Source of the DNA: a virus
IMG/VR virus record: IMGVR_UViG_3300045051_000115
Location: 1-41,862 of that record
Length of the DNA: 41,862 nt
Reading direction: 5' to 3' (one strand)
Shown here: positions 7,100-14,409 of the stretch, piece by piece
Position numbering within the stretch: the first letter of the stretch is position 1
How the letters are laid out: every line of letters begins with the position of its first letter
Position numbers and translations under genes: made by a program
Notes under the pieces: model-generated
What the model saw: the letters and a program-made list of their open reading frames with translations, nothing else
What the model was told of the DNA's origin: nothing
Database searches by the model: none

Positions 7100-8046
7100 G
7101 CCGCGACCTACCGCCCCGAATGTATTGGAAAAACGGCGCGTATTGGTACGTGCGTCGGAACAAGTGGACGCGTCTGGCTCGCGAGCTTCCGGCCGCCCTG
7201 CGCGAGTACGCCAAGCTGGAAGAAATGGGCGGTGGCGGGCTCGACGAGATATTGCAAATCTTCCTTGACGACGCCGCCGGCCAGGTCAAGCCGTCATCCC
7301 TCAAGGGATACCGGATCTATGCGGACCACTTGTCCAAAGCGTTCGCCGAGTTCCGGCCGGACCAAGTGTCCGCGAGCGACGTCGCCCAATTCATGCGCGC
7401 GCACCGCGACCACCCAGCCAAGGCAAACGGGATGCGGACGGTCCTTAAGATCGCGTTCGACAAAGCGGTCCTGCTCGGACTGGCGAAGACGAACCCCGTA
7501 ACGAGCGTCCCGCGCTTCAAGGAAAAGAAGCGGACTCGCTACATTACCGACGCCGAGTATCGCGCGGTGCAGGCGAAGGCCCGCCCCCTGCTTGCCGTAA
7601 TCATCGAAGTGTGCTTGATGACGGGGCAGCGGATCGGCGACGTCCTCAAGATGCGCCGAACCGACCTTGACGACGAGGGCGTATTCGTAGAACAGGAGAA
7701 GACCGGGCACCGGCAGAAAATCGCCTGGTCGCCCGAACTGCGCGCGGCGATCGATGTGGCGAAGGCATACGGAGGCAACGTCAAGGGTGCGACAGTCCTT
7801 TGCGACCACCGCGGCGCCCCGGTCAAGTATTCGCGCGTGCACATGCAATGGGTCCGCGCCTGCATCCTCGCCGGGGTTGATGACGCCCATTTGCACGACT
7901 TGCGGGCGAAGGCCGGCAGCGACACGAAAGCGGAAAAAGGCGACTCTATGGCCCTGCTCGGGCACAAGTCCGAAGCGAGCCACGCGCGGTACATGCGGGG
8001 GCTCGACGTCCCGGTCGTACAGCCGACGCGCCGCCGCAAGTCTTAG
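7096..8046 (+). CDS. int: Tyrosine site-specific recombinase (phage integrase)
   Basis: 316 residues. It catalyses attP x attB recombination. The N-terminal part has an arm-binding-like segment and a SAM-like core-binding domain (about 50-145). The catalytic set is visible: Arg179 in TGQRIGDVL, Lys202 in EQEKTGH, His267 and Arg270 in HDLR, His290 in LLGHKS and the nucleophile Tyr299 in RYMRG. Start ATG 7096 is coupled to the DUF4224 stop; longer upstream starts would run through DUF4224. It is the last gene of the early right operon and no promoter of its own was seen, so its expression probably follows the early promoter. The attachment region should lie just downstream. Confidence 0.93.
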   Translation: MSRDLPPRMYWKNGAYWYVRRNKWTRLARELPAALREYAKLEEMGGGGLDEILQIFLDDAAGQVKPSSLKGYRIYADHLSKAFAEFRPDQVSASDVAQFMRAHRDHPAKANGMRTVLKIAFDKAVLLGLAKTNPVTSVPRFKEKKRTRYITDAEYRAVQAKARPLLAVIIEVCLMTGQRIGDVLKMRRTDLDDEGVFVEQEKTGHRQKIAWSPELRAAIDVAKAYGGNVKGATVLCDHRGAPVKYSRVHMQWVRACILAGVDDAHLHDLRAKAGSDTKAEKGDSMALLGHKSEASHARYMRGLDVPVVQPTRRRKS

Positions 8047-8240
8047 ACTGTCTAAGAAAATACGCCCGGAAAGGCCCGCCGTTGCAGCATTCCATAAAAT
8101 GCGACATTTTTTAGACGGATTGGCCGTTTAGCGAGGCGCGGCGGGCCTTTCCGGGGGTGCGCTATCTAAGGAAAACGGGGATTTTTGAGGTTTACACACG
8201 CCCTATTTACGGGCTTCTCGGGACTTCCCTTAGACAATTC
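8042..8240. other. Candidate attP arm region with long inverted repeat
   Basis: The non-coding stretch after the integrase holds a perfect 17-bp inverted repeat, 8065-8081 (CCCGGAAAGGCCCGCCG) and its complement at 8139-8155, 57 bp apart. A short palindrome CTTAGACTGTCTAAG spans 8042-8056, TGTCTAAG (8049-8056) recurs inverted as CTTAGACA at 8229-8236, and AAAATGCGACATTTT lies between the long arms. Repeated inverted octamers next to an integrase fit arm-type binding sites. The long inverted repeat could also act as a bidirectional terminator between the convergent early and late operons, although no clean U-tract follows. Confidence 0.4.
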
Positions 8241-8250
8241 CGGCCCGCTT

Positions 8251-8268
8251 CGGCGGTGAGATTCGAAC
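8251..8268 (-). other. tRNA T-arm-like segment, candidate attachment core
   Basis: On the minus strand this reads GTTCGAATCTCACCGCCG, the consensus form of a tRNA T-loop and 3' T-stem (TTCGAAT then CTCAC). The 5' T-stem GTAAG pairs with one mismatch. No complete tRNA can be folded around it. Phage attP cores often copy the 3' end of a host tRNA or tmRNA gene, and this one lies about 200 bp from the integrase stop. The identity of the tRNA cannot be fixed from this window. Confidence 0.3.
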
Positions 8269-8297
8269 TTACAGCGCGCCCCTTTGCGCTCAGTACC

Positions 8298-8399
8298 TTA
8301 CGATGGCCGGCGCGAAACTTGGGTCGCGCTTGGGGCTCGCGGTAACGACTCCTCGTGCTCTTCCTCGGGAGTCATCGGCTCGTCGTCTTCGCCGGTCAT
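8298..8399 (-). CDS. Possible 33-aa acidic protein at end of lysis cassette
   Basis: ATG at 8399 overlaps the endolysin stop (ATGA), giving 33 residues with an acidic start (MTGEDDEPMTPEEEHEES) and a basic end. There is no membrane segment or lipobox, so it is not an Rz1-type spanin. The only support is the coupled start; it could be chance. Confidence 0.3.
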   Translation of the reverse strand: MTGEDDEPMTPEEEHEESLPRAPSATQVSRRPS

Positions 8400-8842
8400 A
8401 TCAGCGCGACCCGCGCCTCGCAACGTCTCGTCAGGCCGAGCAGTACGCGCCCGCCCGCCTTGTTCCACTTCCGCAGTTCGTACGGCACGTCCGACCACGC
8501 CCCGGCATTGGCGCGGCGCCGTAGGTTGCTCGATCGGAGCGCGCCGGCCCCGAGGTTAAACGCGAAGTCGATCAACGCGGCCAAGCGCTCGGGCGTATCG
8601 ACGCTCGGGCAGAGTTTGACGACGGCCGGCAGGTAGCGCGTCCGCACCATCCAGCGCAGGAGCGCGTCGGCGCGCTCGCGCGTGATGGCCGGATCGTGCA
8701 ACGTCACGCGCCGTCCGTCTTCGTAGTACGTCGCGCCGTAGCCAATCGTCGGCACACCGGCCGGGCAGAGGTAGGGCCGCAGGTAGCACCCCTCGAAGCG
8801 CCGGGCGAGCGCTGCGGCTACCTCGGTCGCCCGGTCGATCAT
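8396..8842 (-). CDS. Endolysin, GH24 lysozyme with Glu-Cys-Thr catalytic triad
   Basis: 148 residues, the usual length of a single-domain phage lysozyme. It cleaves the MurNAc-GlcNAc bond of peptidoglycan. FEGCYLRPYLCPAGVPTIGYG gives Glu17, Cys26 and Thr32 with exactly the T4 lysozyme spacing (9 and 6), but with Cys in place of Asp, as in the R21/P1-type branch. No signal-anchor segment precedes the domain when ATG 8842 is used; this ATG overlaps the holin stop as ATGA, whereas the longer in-frame start at 8914 runs into the holin gene. Release therefore depends on the upstream holin. Confidence 0.9.
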   Translation of the reverse strand: MIDRATEVAAALARRFEGCYLRPYLCPAGVPTIGYGATYYEDGRRVTLHDPAITRERADALLRWMVRTRYLPAVVKLCPSVDTPERLAALIDFAFNLGAGALRSSNLRRRANAGAWSDVPYELRKWNKAGGRVLLGLTRRCEARVALI

Positions 8843-9303
8843 TTCCCGCGCTTGCTCAAGTGCCGGTCGGCAACATAGATGCCGAGGATCGCCCCGACTA
8901 GCTCGCGGTCCCATTCGGAGAGCACGAAGCCGTTACGGAACGCCTCAAACACGATCAGCGCAGCGGCCAGCGTCGCGAGAGCCGGGCGGATCGATCCGTT
9001 CCAAGCGTCGAGCCATCCAATGCCCGTCGTATGCCCGACCGATTCGACGGCCGCCAGAAATGCCCCGGCGTCCGCTCGATCCGCGTCGGCGTCTCTCTGC
9101 GCTTCGATGACCTTTACGCCCTGCTCCGCTTGTACGCGGATCGCTTCGAGGTTGCGGGCATGCTGTGCGGCGTCCAGATCGCCCTGCAGGCGCATCCGTG
9201 CCATTTCGGTTTCGTGCTCCTGCTTCCGCGTGAAGAACGCCACGACCTCACCGAAGATCAGCCGAAAGGCGTTGCCGCCGAGAAACGACAGAATGGTAAG
9301 CAT
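8839..9303 (-). CDS. Holin-like membrane protein (3TM holin type)
   Basis: 154 residues. An N-terminal hydrophobic segment (LTILSFLGGNAFRLIFGEVVAFF) is followed by a charged helical region of about 75 residues, then a second hydrophobic pair beginning NGSIRPALATLAAALIVFEA and ending VGAILGIYVADRHLSKRGK. This arrangement matches the three-segment phage and gene-transfer-agent holin family (PF11351 type) from memory. It lies directly before the endolysin with coupled translation, the expected holin position. Its predicted role is to permeabilise the inner membrane at the end of the lytic cycle. Confidence 0.7.
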   Translation of the reverse strand: MLTILSFLGGNAFRLIFGEVVAFFTRKQEHETEMARMRLQGDLDAAQHARNLEAIRVQAEQGVKVIEAQRDADADRADAGAFLAAVESVGHTTGIGWLDAWNGSIRPALATLAAALIVFEAFRNGFVLSEWDRELVGAILGIYVADRHLSKRGK

Positions 9304-9304
9304 G

Positions 9305-9658
9305 CTATTCCCCCTTGGTCGGCCATTGGCCGTGCAACAGTCCGTAAATGATCCCGCCCAGCGTCACGAGCGGGATAGCCCACTTGGCGACGCGGCTCGC
9401 CATCCGCCCGAGCCATATTGCCGCGCGGCCCAGCTTGGCGAGCACGGCGGCGCCCGACTTAATCGTCGTCAGCATTTCGACCAGCTCGCGCGTGTTCTGC
9501 TCGACTTGCTTCGTTAGCGCCGTGTTTTCCGCGATGGCCGTCTGATGCTCGTCAAACTGCCGAGCGCCTTCTTCGAGCGAAGACGTTACCCAATTCCGCC
9601 ATGCTTCGCAGGCGGGGAACTCGATCGGGCACGGGTCCGGCGTCTTCTTAGCGTTCAT
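9305..9658 (-). CDS. Small membrane-anchored coiled-coil protein of the lysis region
   Basis: 117 residues. The first half is soluble and helical (ENTALTKQVEQNTRELVEM is coiled-coil-like), and a hydrophobic segment lies near the C terminus (WAIPLVTLGGIIYGLL). Similar small proteins accompany holins in many phages, where they are sometimes called holin-associated or antiholin candidates. One base separates its stop from the holin start. The function is inferred from position only. Confidence 0.6.
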   Translation of the reverse strand: MNAKKTPDPCPIEFPACEAWRNWVTSSLEEGARQFDEHQTAIAENTALTKQVEQNTRELVEMLTTIKSGAAVLAKLGRAAIWLGRMASRVAKWAIPLVTLGGIIYGLLHGQWPTKGE

Positions 9659-10005
9659 TTCCCTACCTTTCGTCGGGCGTCGTCAATTTCTTGGGTGTAG
9701 CTCTTGCGGCAGTGGTTCGGCTGGCCGCATAGGGCCGCCGCGCCGTCGATCAGCGCGCGCAGCGTTCGGTATGGCTGTTCGGTGCGGTATCGCCAGCACC
9801 GGGAACTGATGTACTCCCCGTCATCGCCGCCGGCCGTCGCGTTGCCGACTCGGTCATACCCTCGGGCAATCGCAAGCGCTCGGCCACTGCCGGCGGCTGC
9901 GGCCAGCGTCGCCCATACGAGCGACACTAGCGCGCATACGGCGCTCAGTACGACGAGGAGCAAGAGGCCGGCGCGGTGCTTCAAAGCGTCGCCCCGAGAA
10001 TCCAC
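9655..10005 (-). CDS. Exported small phage protein of the lysis region
   Basis: 116 residues from GTG 10005 with GAGG upstream; a TTG at 9984 overlapping the previous stop is an alternative. The N terminus has a positive residue pair then a hydrophobic core (AGLLLLVVLSAVCALVSLVW), a signal peptide or anchor. The rest contains GYDRVGNATAGGDDGEYISSR and a conserved-looking CGQPNHCRKSY. Proteins with this signature recur upstream of phage holin genes; their job is unknown. A spanin-like role is possible but no Rz/Rz1 hallmark is seen. Confidence 0.6.
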   Translation of the reverse strand: MDSRGDALKHRAGLLLLVVLSAVCALVSLVWATLAAAAGSGRALAIARGYDRVGNATAGGDDGEYISSRCWRYRTEQPYRTLRALIDGAAALCGQPNHCRKSYTQEIDDARRKVGK

Positions 10006-10496
10006 AAGTCCTCAAGTTGCGTATCGCTCACGCCAAGCGCTGTCGCCATCGCGGCCACCATCGGATGGTCGCACTCGAACTGCGTGGCGAACTCCCACCA
10101 ATCCTTCGTGTCCTGATCCGCGGCGGCGACAGCGGCTTCTACCGAGGCGCGCAGGCCAGCAGCCGTAAGGGCTTGTCGAATCTGGCGAGGGGAGATGATG
10201 CGGGAGGCGTCGACCTTCGCCCTACGCTTGGCGGCGGCGTTCGCTGCGATGGTGTCGGCGTCGAGGTCGAACACTTCCCACGCTTGCTCGTAGTGTCCCT
10301 TCTCAGTCAAGACCGGATCAATCTGGCGCACGCCCTGGGTCAGTAGATCGCAGGGCGGCGCGGGCGACGGGAATACCACGTCATACCCCTCGTTGTCCCA
10401 ATCGATGACGGCCGGAAATGAGGTTTGTGGATGGGCTGCGCGGTACTCGGCCTCGGTGGTGATCGTGCCGTCTTCGCGCTTTCGGATAGTGGTCAT
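9981..10496 (-). CDS. Tail fibre assembly/accessory protein
   Basis: 171 residues, directly after the fibre gene with AAAGGA upstream of ATG 10496. It resembles phage tail-fibre assembly proteins with a DUF4376-like C-terminal half: an N-terminal strand-rich part (GYDVVFPSPAPPCDLLTQGV, GHYEQAWEVFDLD) and a helical part (ISPRQIRQALTAAGLRASVE, WWEFATQFECDHP). Such proteins help fold or trimerise the fibre. The position between fibre and lysis genes supports the call. Confidence 0.65.
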   Translation of the reverse strand: MTTIRKREDGTITTEAEYRAAHPQTSFPAVIDWDNEGYDVVFPSPAPPCDLLTQGVRQIDPVLTEKGHYEQAWEVFDLDADTIAANAAAKRRAKVDASRIISPRQIRQALTAAGLRASVEAAVAAADQDTKDWWEFATQFECDHPMVAAMATALGVSDTQLEDLWILGATL

Positions 10497-10508
10497 GGTG
10501 GATGTCCT

Positions 10509-12368
10509 TTATGCGTAAGCGATGCCGCCGTAGTCGCCATTCGGCAGACCGCCATCAACGATGGTGAAGCCAGCGGCGTAGGGGTCGATGTAGTCTGTTC
10601 CTGTGACTTCGGCGGCAGTCGTGTTGAGCAGCAAGTAGGGGTCGTTGCCGGAGACGATGCCGCGCACCGTGTCGAAGATGTAGATGTCTCCTGCCGCATC
10701 GGTGCGGAACAGCATCACGAATCGAGCGCCACCGGAGAACCCGCAGTTAACGTTCAGGTCTGCGCCGGCCGTCTTCGTGACTTGGAACACCTTACTGATG
10801 CCGGCGAGCGATGCCCACAGCATGAATGCATACGTCCCACCAGCAGCATTTACATCCGCGAGCGTGCCGAGGCTGATAACGCTCGATGTCGGGTAGGTCG
10901 AGTTCCATGCGATCGCGTCAGTGACCTTGCCGGCCGGTGACGGGCAAACGATCTTTTCAGTAGCGGCGAGATACTTCGATCCGATGATCCATGACCCGGT
11001 ATTGTTGCGACGCTTACCCATCCACAGTTCTGCCGCCGCCGCAAGGTTGTGCGCCTCTGTCTTGTTGGAGCCGCTGCCGTCAGTGCAGATCATGTCGAAC
11101 ACGCCGGGAGCGCGCTTGAAGAACCAGTTGATGTACGCGACAGCCGCGCCGTTCCAGTTGCCAAAGTTTCCGAGTGTGAATCCATCCATATCGAACGAAG
11201 TCACCGAACCGGCGTAGTTTGTTTCTGCGCCGGTATTAGACGAGTCGAGCGCGAGCGTCGAACCGCGCAGGCGGTCATGCCAGAAAGGCTCAAGGCCCGA
11301 ACGCGCCTGAATCAGCGCCAAGTCCGGCGCAAACCCCACACCCGTCACCGTTGCAGCGGCGCCCGTACCATTACGCGAGATGGCGTTGAAAACCTGCGTG
11401 CCGCTCGTCGGCGGCTTGTTCGGGCGGCGAACGACGACATACGCATAGACGCCATTCTGCGTAAAGTTCGCAGCATTCGCGCCCGTGGCCGTCAGGTAGA
11501 ACCGGTTAAAGTTAGCTTCCGCACCAGACGTATTAGCGCGGAGCATCATTGCCCCGTCCGATGCGCTCAACCCCCGTGCGGTATCGAAAATCATGTGATC
11601 CTCGGTACCTCCGTCTATGCGTTTCACGTAGATGTACTGAGATTCAAAACCGGGGGTTATAGTCGCAGTGCCAAACGCCGTGAGCGCCGTAAAAGTCCCG
11701 CACTGAATCAACCCGTTCGCGCTGGTGTCGTGCGCGTAGGCCTCGATGTGGTAATCGCCATCCGCAATCACGCCATCCACGAGCGTCAGCGTCGTTCCGC
11801 TCACCGTGATAGAGCCGTCCGTGGCTTCTGCGGCAGTCGTTTCTCCGATGAGAAGTTTTCCGGCAGTAAGCGAGCGATGCCACACGTACCAAGAGCCAGC
11901 GGCGTCCGTGCGCTTGACCTTGACCATTCCCGGCGCGGCCATGTAGGGCGACAGGTCGATGACCTTGTTACTGCCTACGACCTTTGTAACTTGTAGGACT
12001 TGGAAGAAGTTGTAGGCGTTGCGGAAGGACCAGGTGATAAACGGAAGCACCCCATTACAGGAGAACGTGAATCCGCTGCTCGTAAGCGACTGAACGTAGT
12101 AAGAGGCCGCTGCACCGTTCGCGCTGGTATCGTTGGTGTAGAGTTGGTTCCCAGGAACCCCTCTTGCAGAATCTTGAACACGGTGCCAATCCGTGCCTTG
12201 CCTATGTTTGGCGCAGACCATCCCGCCATAGGTCGCCAGATCAACCCCGTTGACGATTGTCGAAGTTCCGTTGATAGAGTTGAATACATAGGCGCTGAAC
12301 ACATCGTCAACGTAGACCGGCGGCGTCACCCCACCGAGCGCCGCAGCAACTTTCAGGGCGAGACTCAC
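10509..12368 (-). CDS. Tail fibre/receptor-binding candidate with tandem beta modules (DUF7483-like)
   Basis: 619 residues from GTG 12368 (GTGA overlap with the previous stop). The chain is built of repeated beta-rich modules in which a DTARG/DSARG-like turn is followed by an Asn/Thr-Ser-Ala-rich strand: HRVQDSARG..., YVWHRSLTAG..., MIFDTARGLS..., FWHDRLRG..., and IFDTVRGIVS.... This matches, from memory, the DUF7483 tail protein type. The protein ends in IVDGGLPNGDYGGIAYA. It is the largest protein after the tape measure and lies at the distal end of the tail cluster, so host recognition is the likely role. Confidence 0.7.
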   Translation of the reverse strand: MSLALKVAAALGGVTPPVYVDDVFSAYVFNSINGTSTIVNGVDLATYGGMVCAKHRQGTDWHRVQDSARGVPGNQLYTNDTSANGAAASYYVQSLTSSGFTFSCNGVLPFITWSFRNAYNFFQVLQVTKVVGSNKVIDLSPYMAAPGMVKVKRTDAAGSWYVWHRSLTAGKLLIGETTAAEATDGSITVSGTTLTLVDGVIADGDYHIEAYAHDTSANGLIQCGTFTALTAFGTATITPGFESQYIYVKRIDGGTEDHMIFDTARGLSASDGAMMLRANTSGAEANFNRFYLTATGANAANFTQNGVYAYVVVRRPNKPPTSGTQVFNAISRNGTGAAATVTGVGFAPDLALIQARSGLEPFWHDRLRGSTLALDSSNTGAETNYAGSVTSFDMDGFTLGNFGNWNGAAVAYINWFFKRAPGVFDMICTDGSGSNKTEAHNLAAAAELWMGKRRNNTGSWIIGSKYLAATEKIVCPSPAGKVTDAIAWNSTYPTSSVISLGTLADVNAAGGTYAFMLWASLAGISKVFQVTKTAGADLNVNCGFSGGARFVMLFRTDAAGDIYIFDTVRGIVSGNDPYLLLNTTAAEVTGTDYIDPYAAGFTIVDGGLPNGDYGGIAYA

Positions 12369-13360
12369 GGCTTTCCAACCTCTGCCGCGTACATCGTGCT
12401 ACCGACTTTCCACAGCAGCACCCACGTATAGCCGGTCGTTGCGAGCGTCGGCGCAGAGGCCGTGCCACCGGGCTTGACCCACGTCGGATTTACCGTGGTC
12501 CAAGTGATCGAGTAGGCCGTGCCGTCGTCTATACCGAGAAGCACCCCCTGCCCGGCTTCAAAGTTGGTCGCGGCCGGCGTGCGGTTCGCGCCGAGCGCGA
12601 TCGTCTGGATGTTCCCGTTCACCGGGTCGATCTCGAAGGCTGCGCCGTCCGTGATCGCGTAGGTCGTGTCCTTAGTTTCTTTGAAAGTTTGTTGCCCAGT
12701 CCATGACAGCGCGGTCGCGATGAGCGTCGCCTTGATGTTTGCCCAAGTGATACGCACAAGGATGTTTCCGGCCGCACTGTCGGAAAACGCGGCCTCATCC
12801 GCATCTACCGGTGTCGTCTTATTGCCAGAAGCATGAACAAGCGAGCCTTCGCTTTGCGCCGTGTCGCCGCTGATCATCGTCCAGTTCGTTGCGTCGCTCG
12901 CCGGGTCCGTCGCGCTTGAACTGCTCGCCGTCTTGTGTCGGTACGTGTGGAAATCGACCTGACTGATTGCCGCGTCGTTGAGTACGTAGGTATGGCCGCT
13001 GATCCATGCCGCGGCGCCGGCAGTTACGGCCGCCGCCGTAGCGCTGTTTGCCGCCGCGTTCGCTTGAGTTGTCGCCAGTGCAACTTGAGCCGCCGCCAAG
13101 GTTACTTGCGCTGCGCCGTTTGTCGTCGCAAGCGCGGCTTGTGTCGTCGCCGTAGATGCTGCGCTCGATGCCGTGCCAGCGTTCGTATTGACTTCTCCCG
13201 CCACCGTGTTCATCTGAGACGCCACGGTATTTATCTGCGTGACCATCGTCTCTTCGGCGAGCACGCGCGCCGCGGCCTTCGTAGAGAAGTTCTCGCGCGT
13301 ATCTGTCGCCGGGTTTGGACCGGCGGGAAGTGCAGTGATTACCTGCGTGATTGTCGTCAT
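12365..13360 (-). CDS. Tail fibre/appendage protein with carbohydrate-binding-like module
   Basis: 331 residues. The N-terminal third is an Ala/Thr-rich helical stretch (coiled-coil-like, residues about 35-110) that can trimerise. It is followed by a small aromatic module (AAWISGHTYVLNDAAIS... FHTYRHKTASSSS... NWTMISGD) that resembles a CBM5/12 carbohydrate-binding fold. The rest is beta-rich. Its stop overlaps the start of the next fibre gene. It probably links the fibre to the tail tip or forms a side fibre. Confidence 0.65.
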   Translation of the reverse strand: MTTITQVITALPAGPNPATDTRENFSTKAAARVLAEETMVTQINTVASQMNTVAGEVNTNAGTASSAASTATTQAALATTNGAAQVTLAAAQVALATTQANAAANSATAAAVTAGAAAWISGHTYVLNDAAISQVDFHTYRHKTASSSSATDPASDATNWTMISGDTAQSEGSLVHASGNKTTPVDADEAAFSDSAAGNILVRITWANIKATLIATALSWTGQQTFKETKDTTYAITDGAAFEIDPVNGNIQTIALGANRTPAATNFEAGQGVLLGIDDGTAYSITWTTVNPTWVKPGGTASAPTLATTGYTWVLLWKVGSTMYAAEVGKP

Positions 13361-14409
13361 TAGATGAGTCCTCGTAGTTCAATTGGCGCCGTCTTCCCGG
13401 TGTTGGTTACGGGAACTTCCCATGAGCCTAGGTAGGCATACGCCATAGACATGGCGTATTCGGAAGATCCGATAAATACCGTCGGCGTGTCGGTGTAGAG
13501 CGTCAGCAAGCGATATGCCTCATCCTCGAAGCCAGGCGAGATAGAGACTTCGAGGTTCAGCTTCTTCGCGGTCGTGCGCCGAACGAACGTAGTTCTCCCG
13601 AAAGTATCCGTCGTCGTCCCGCTGTAGCTGAGAACCCCTCCCCGCATTTCCCACTGCGTCTTTCCGAGCGTGACGGACTGCCCTACTTTCATCAGTCCGC
13701 ATGCCGCCGTGGCGCCCGTGTTGTCGACGGTCACGGTCAGCGACGCCGCGGAGAACGGAGGAATGTCGGTAAATACGCAATCGGTCTTGCGCAGCAGCGG
13801 CTCATACCAGTAGTCGTACCAACTCAGCACCGGGTGGCTGTTGAGGCTGATCGTTGAAGTCCACCCGCTAATCGACTGCGTTACTGTGGCGCTCGCGGCC
13901 TCAAGATTTCCGAGGAATAACGTATTGGCGATCTGCCCAGGCGCCAGTACCGCGACGATGGTGTCGGCATTGGTCGTTTGGCTCCCGTACGTCGCGTCGA
14001 ACATCGCCCGCGCGTTGGTTGATCCATAAGGTTGCCATTTCGTCGTATCGGTCAGCGCGTTTCCGACGTTGCCAGCGACGAGCGATCGATACAAAAGGTG
14101 GACGTCAGTGCCGATGCTGCTCACGATGTCATCCGCGGCATACGTCGCCACGTTGCTATATGCGGCATAGACGACCCCGAGTGCCTTCCACCACGTCGGC
14201 GAGCTTGCCGGCGTGTTTCCGGTGTTCGCGTTCTGAAGCGACTCATAGACCGTCTGCACGGTCCCTACCGTCGTTCCGGCGCGGTCGCCGAGCGCGTAAG
14301 TTGTGCCGCCCGCGTAGGCAGGGACGGTAGCCTCCGGAACGCTGACGCTCGTCAGCACAGCGTCGGTGATGCTGATAGCTCGAAGGATCTGGAAATCAGC
14401 AGCGCTCAC
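13360..14409 (-). CDS. Minor tail protein at the tail tip
   Basis: 349 residues from GTG 14409, overlapping the tape measure stop. The first half has two CBM5/12-like segments, each with a TYALGDR/TYAADD-type start and a W-x-P/W-x-A core (SSPTWWKALG; TTKWQPYG). The second half is beta-rich, with DYWYEPLLRKTDC and KTQWEMRGGVLSYS. Position straight after the tape measure is where distal-tail proteins sit in siphoviruses. I cannot assign it to a named tip protein family. Confidence 0.6.
   Translation of the reverse strand: MSAADFQILRAISITDAVLTSVSVPEATVPAYAGGTTYALGDRAGTTVGTVQTVYESLQNANTGNTPASSPTWWKALGVVYAAYSNVATYAADDIVSSIGTDVHLLYRSLVAGNVGNALTDTTKWQPYGSTNARAMFDATYGSQTTNADTIVAVLAPGQIANTLFLGNLEAASATVTQSISGWTSTISLNSHPVLSWYDYWYEPLLRKTDCVFTDIPPFSAASLTVTVDNTGATAACGLMKVGQSVTLGKTQWEMRGGVLSYSGTTTDTFGRTTFVRRTTAKKLNLEVSISPGFEDEAYRLLTLYTDTPTVFIGSSEYAMSMAYAYLGSWEVPVTNTGKTAPIELRGLI

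Noticed and set aside
8065-8155. Rho-independent terminator between integrase and lysis cassette
   Set aside because: The 17-bp arms are 57 bp apart and no U-tract follows; attP architecture is at least as likely.
8251-8340. Complete tRNA gene on the minus strand
   Set aside because: Only a T-arm-like segment is present; no anticodon arm, D-arm or acceptor pairing could be found.
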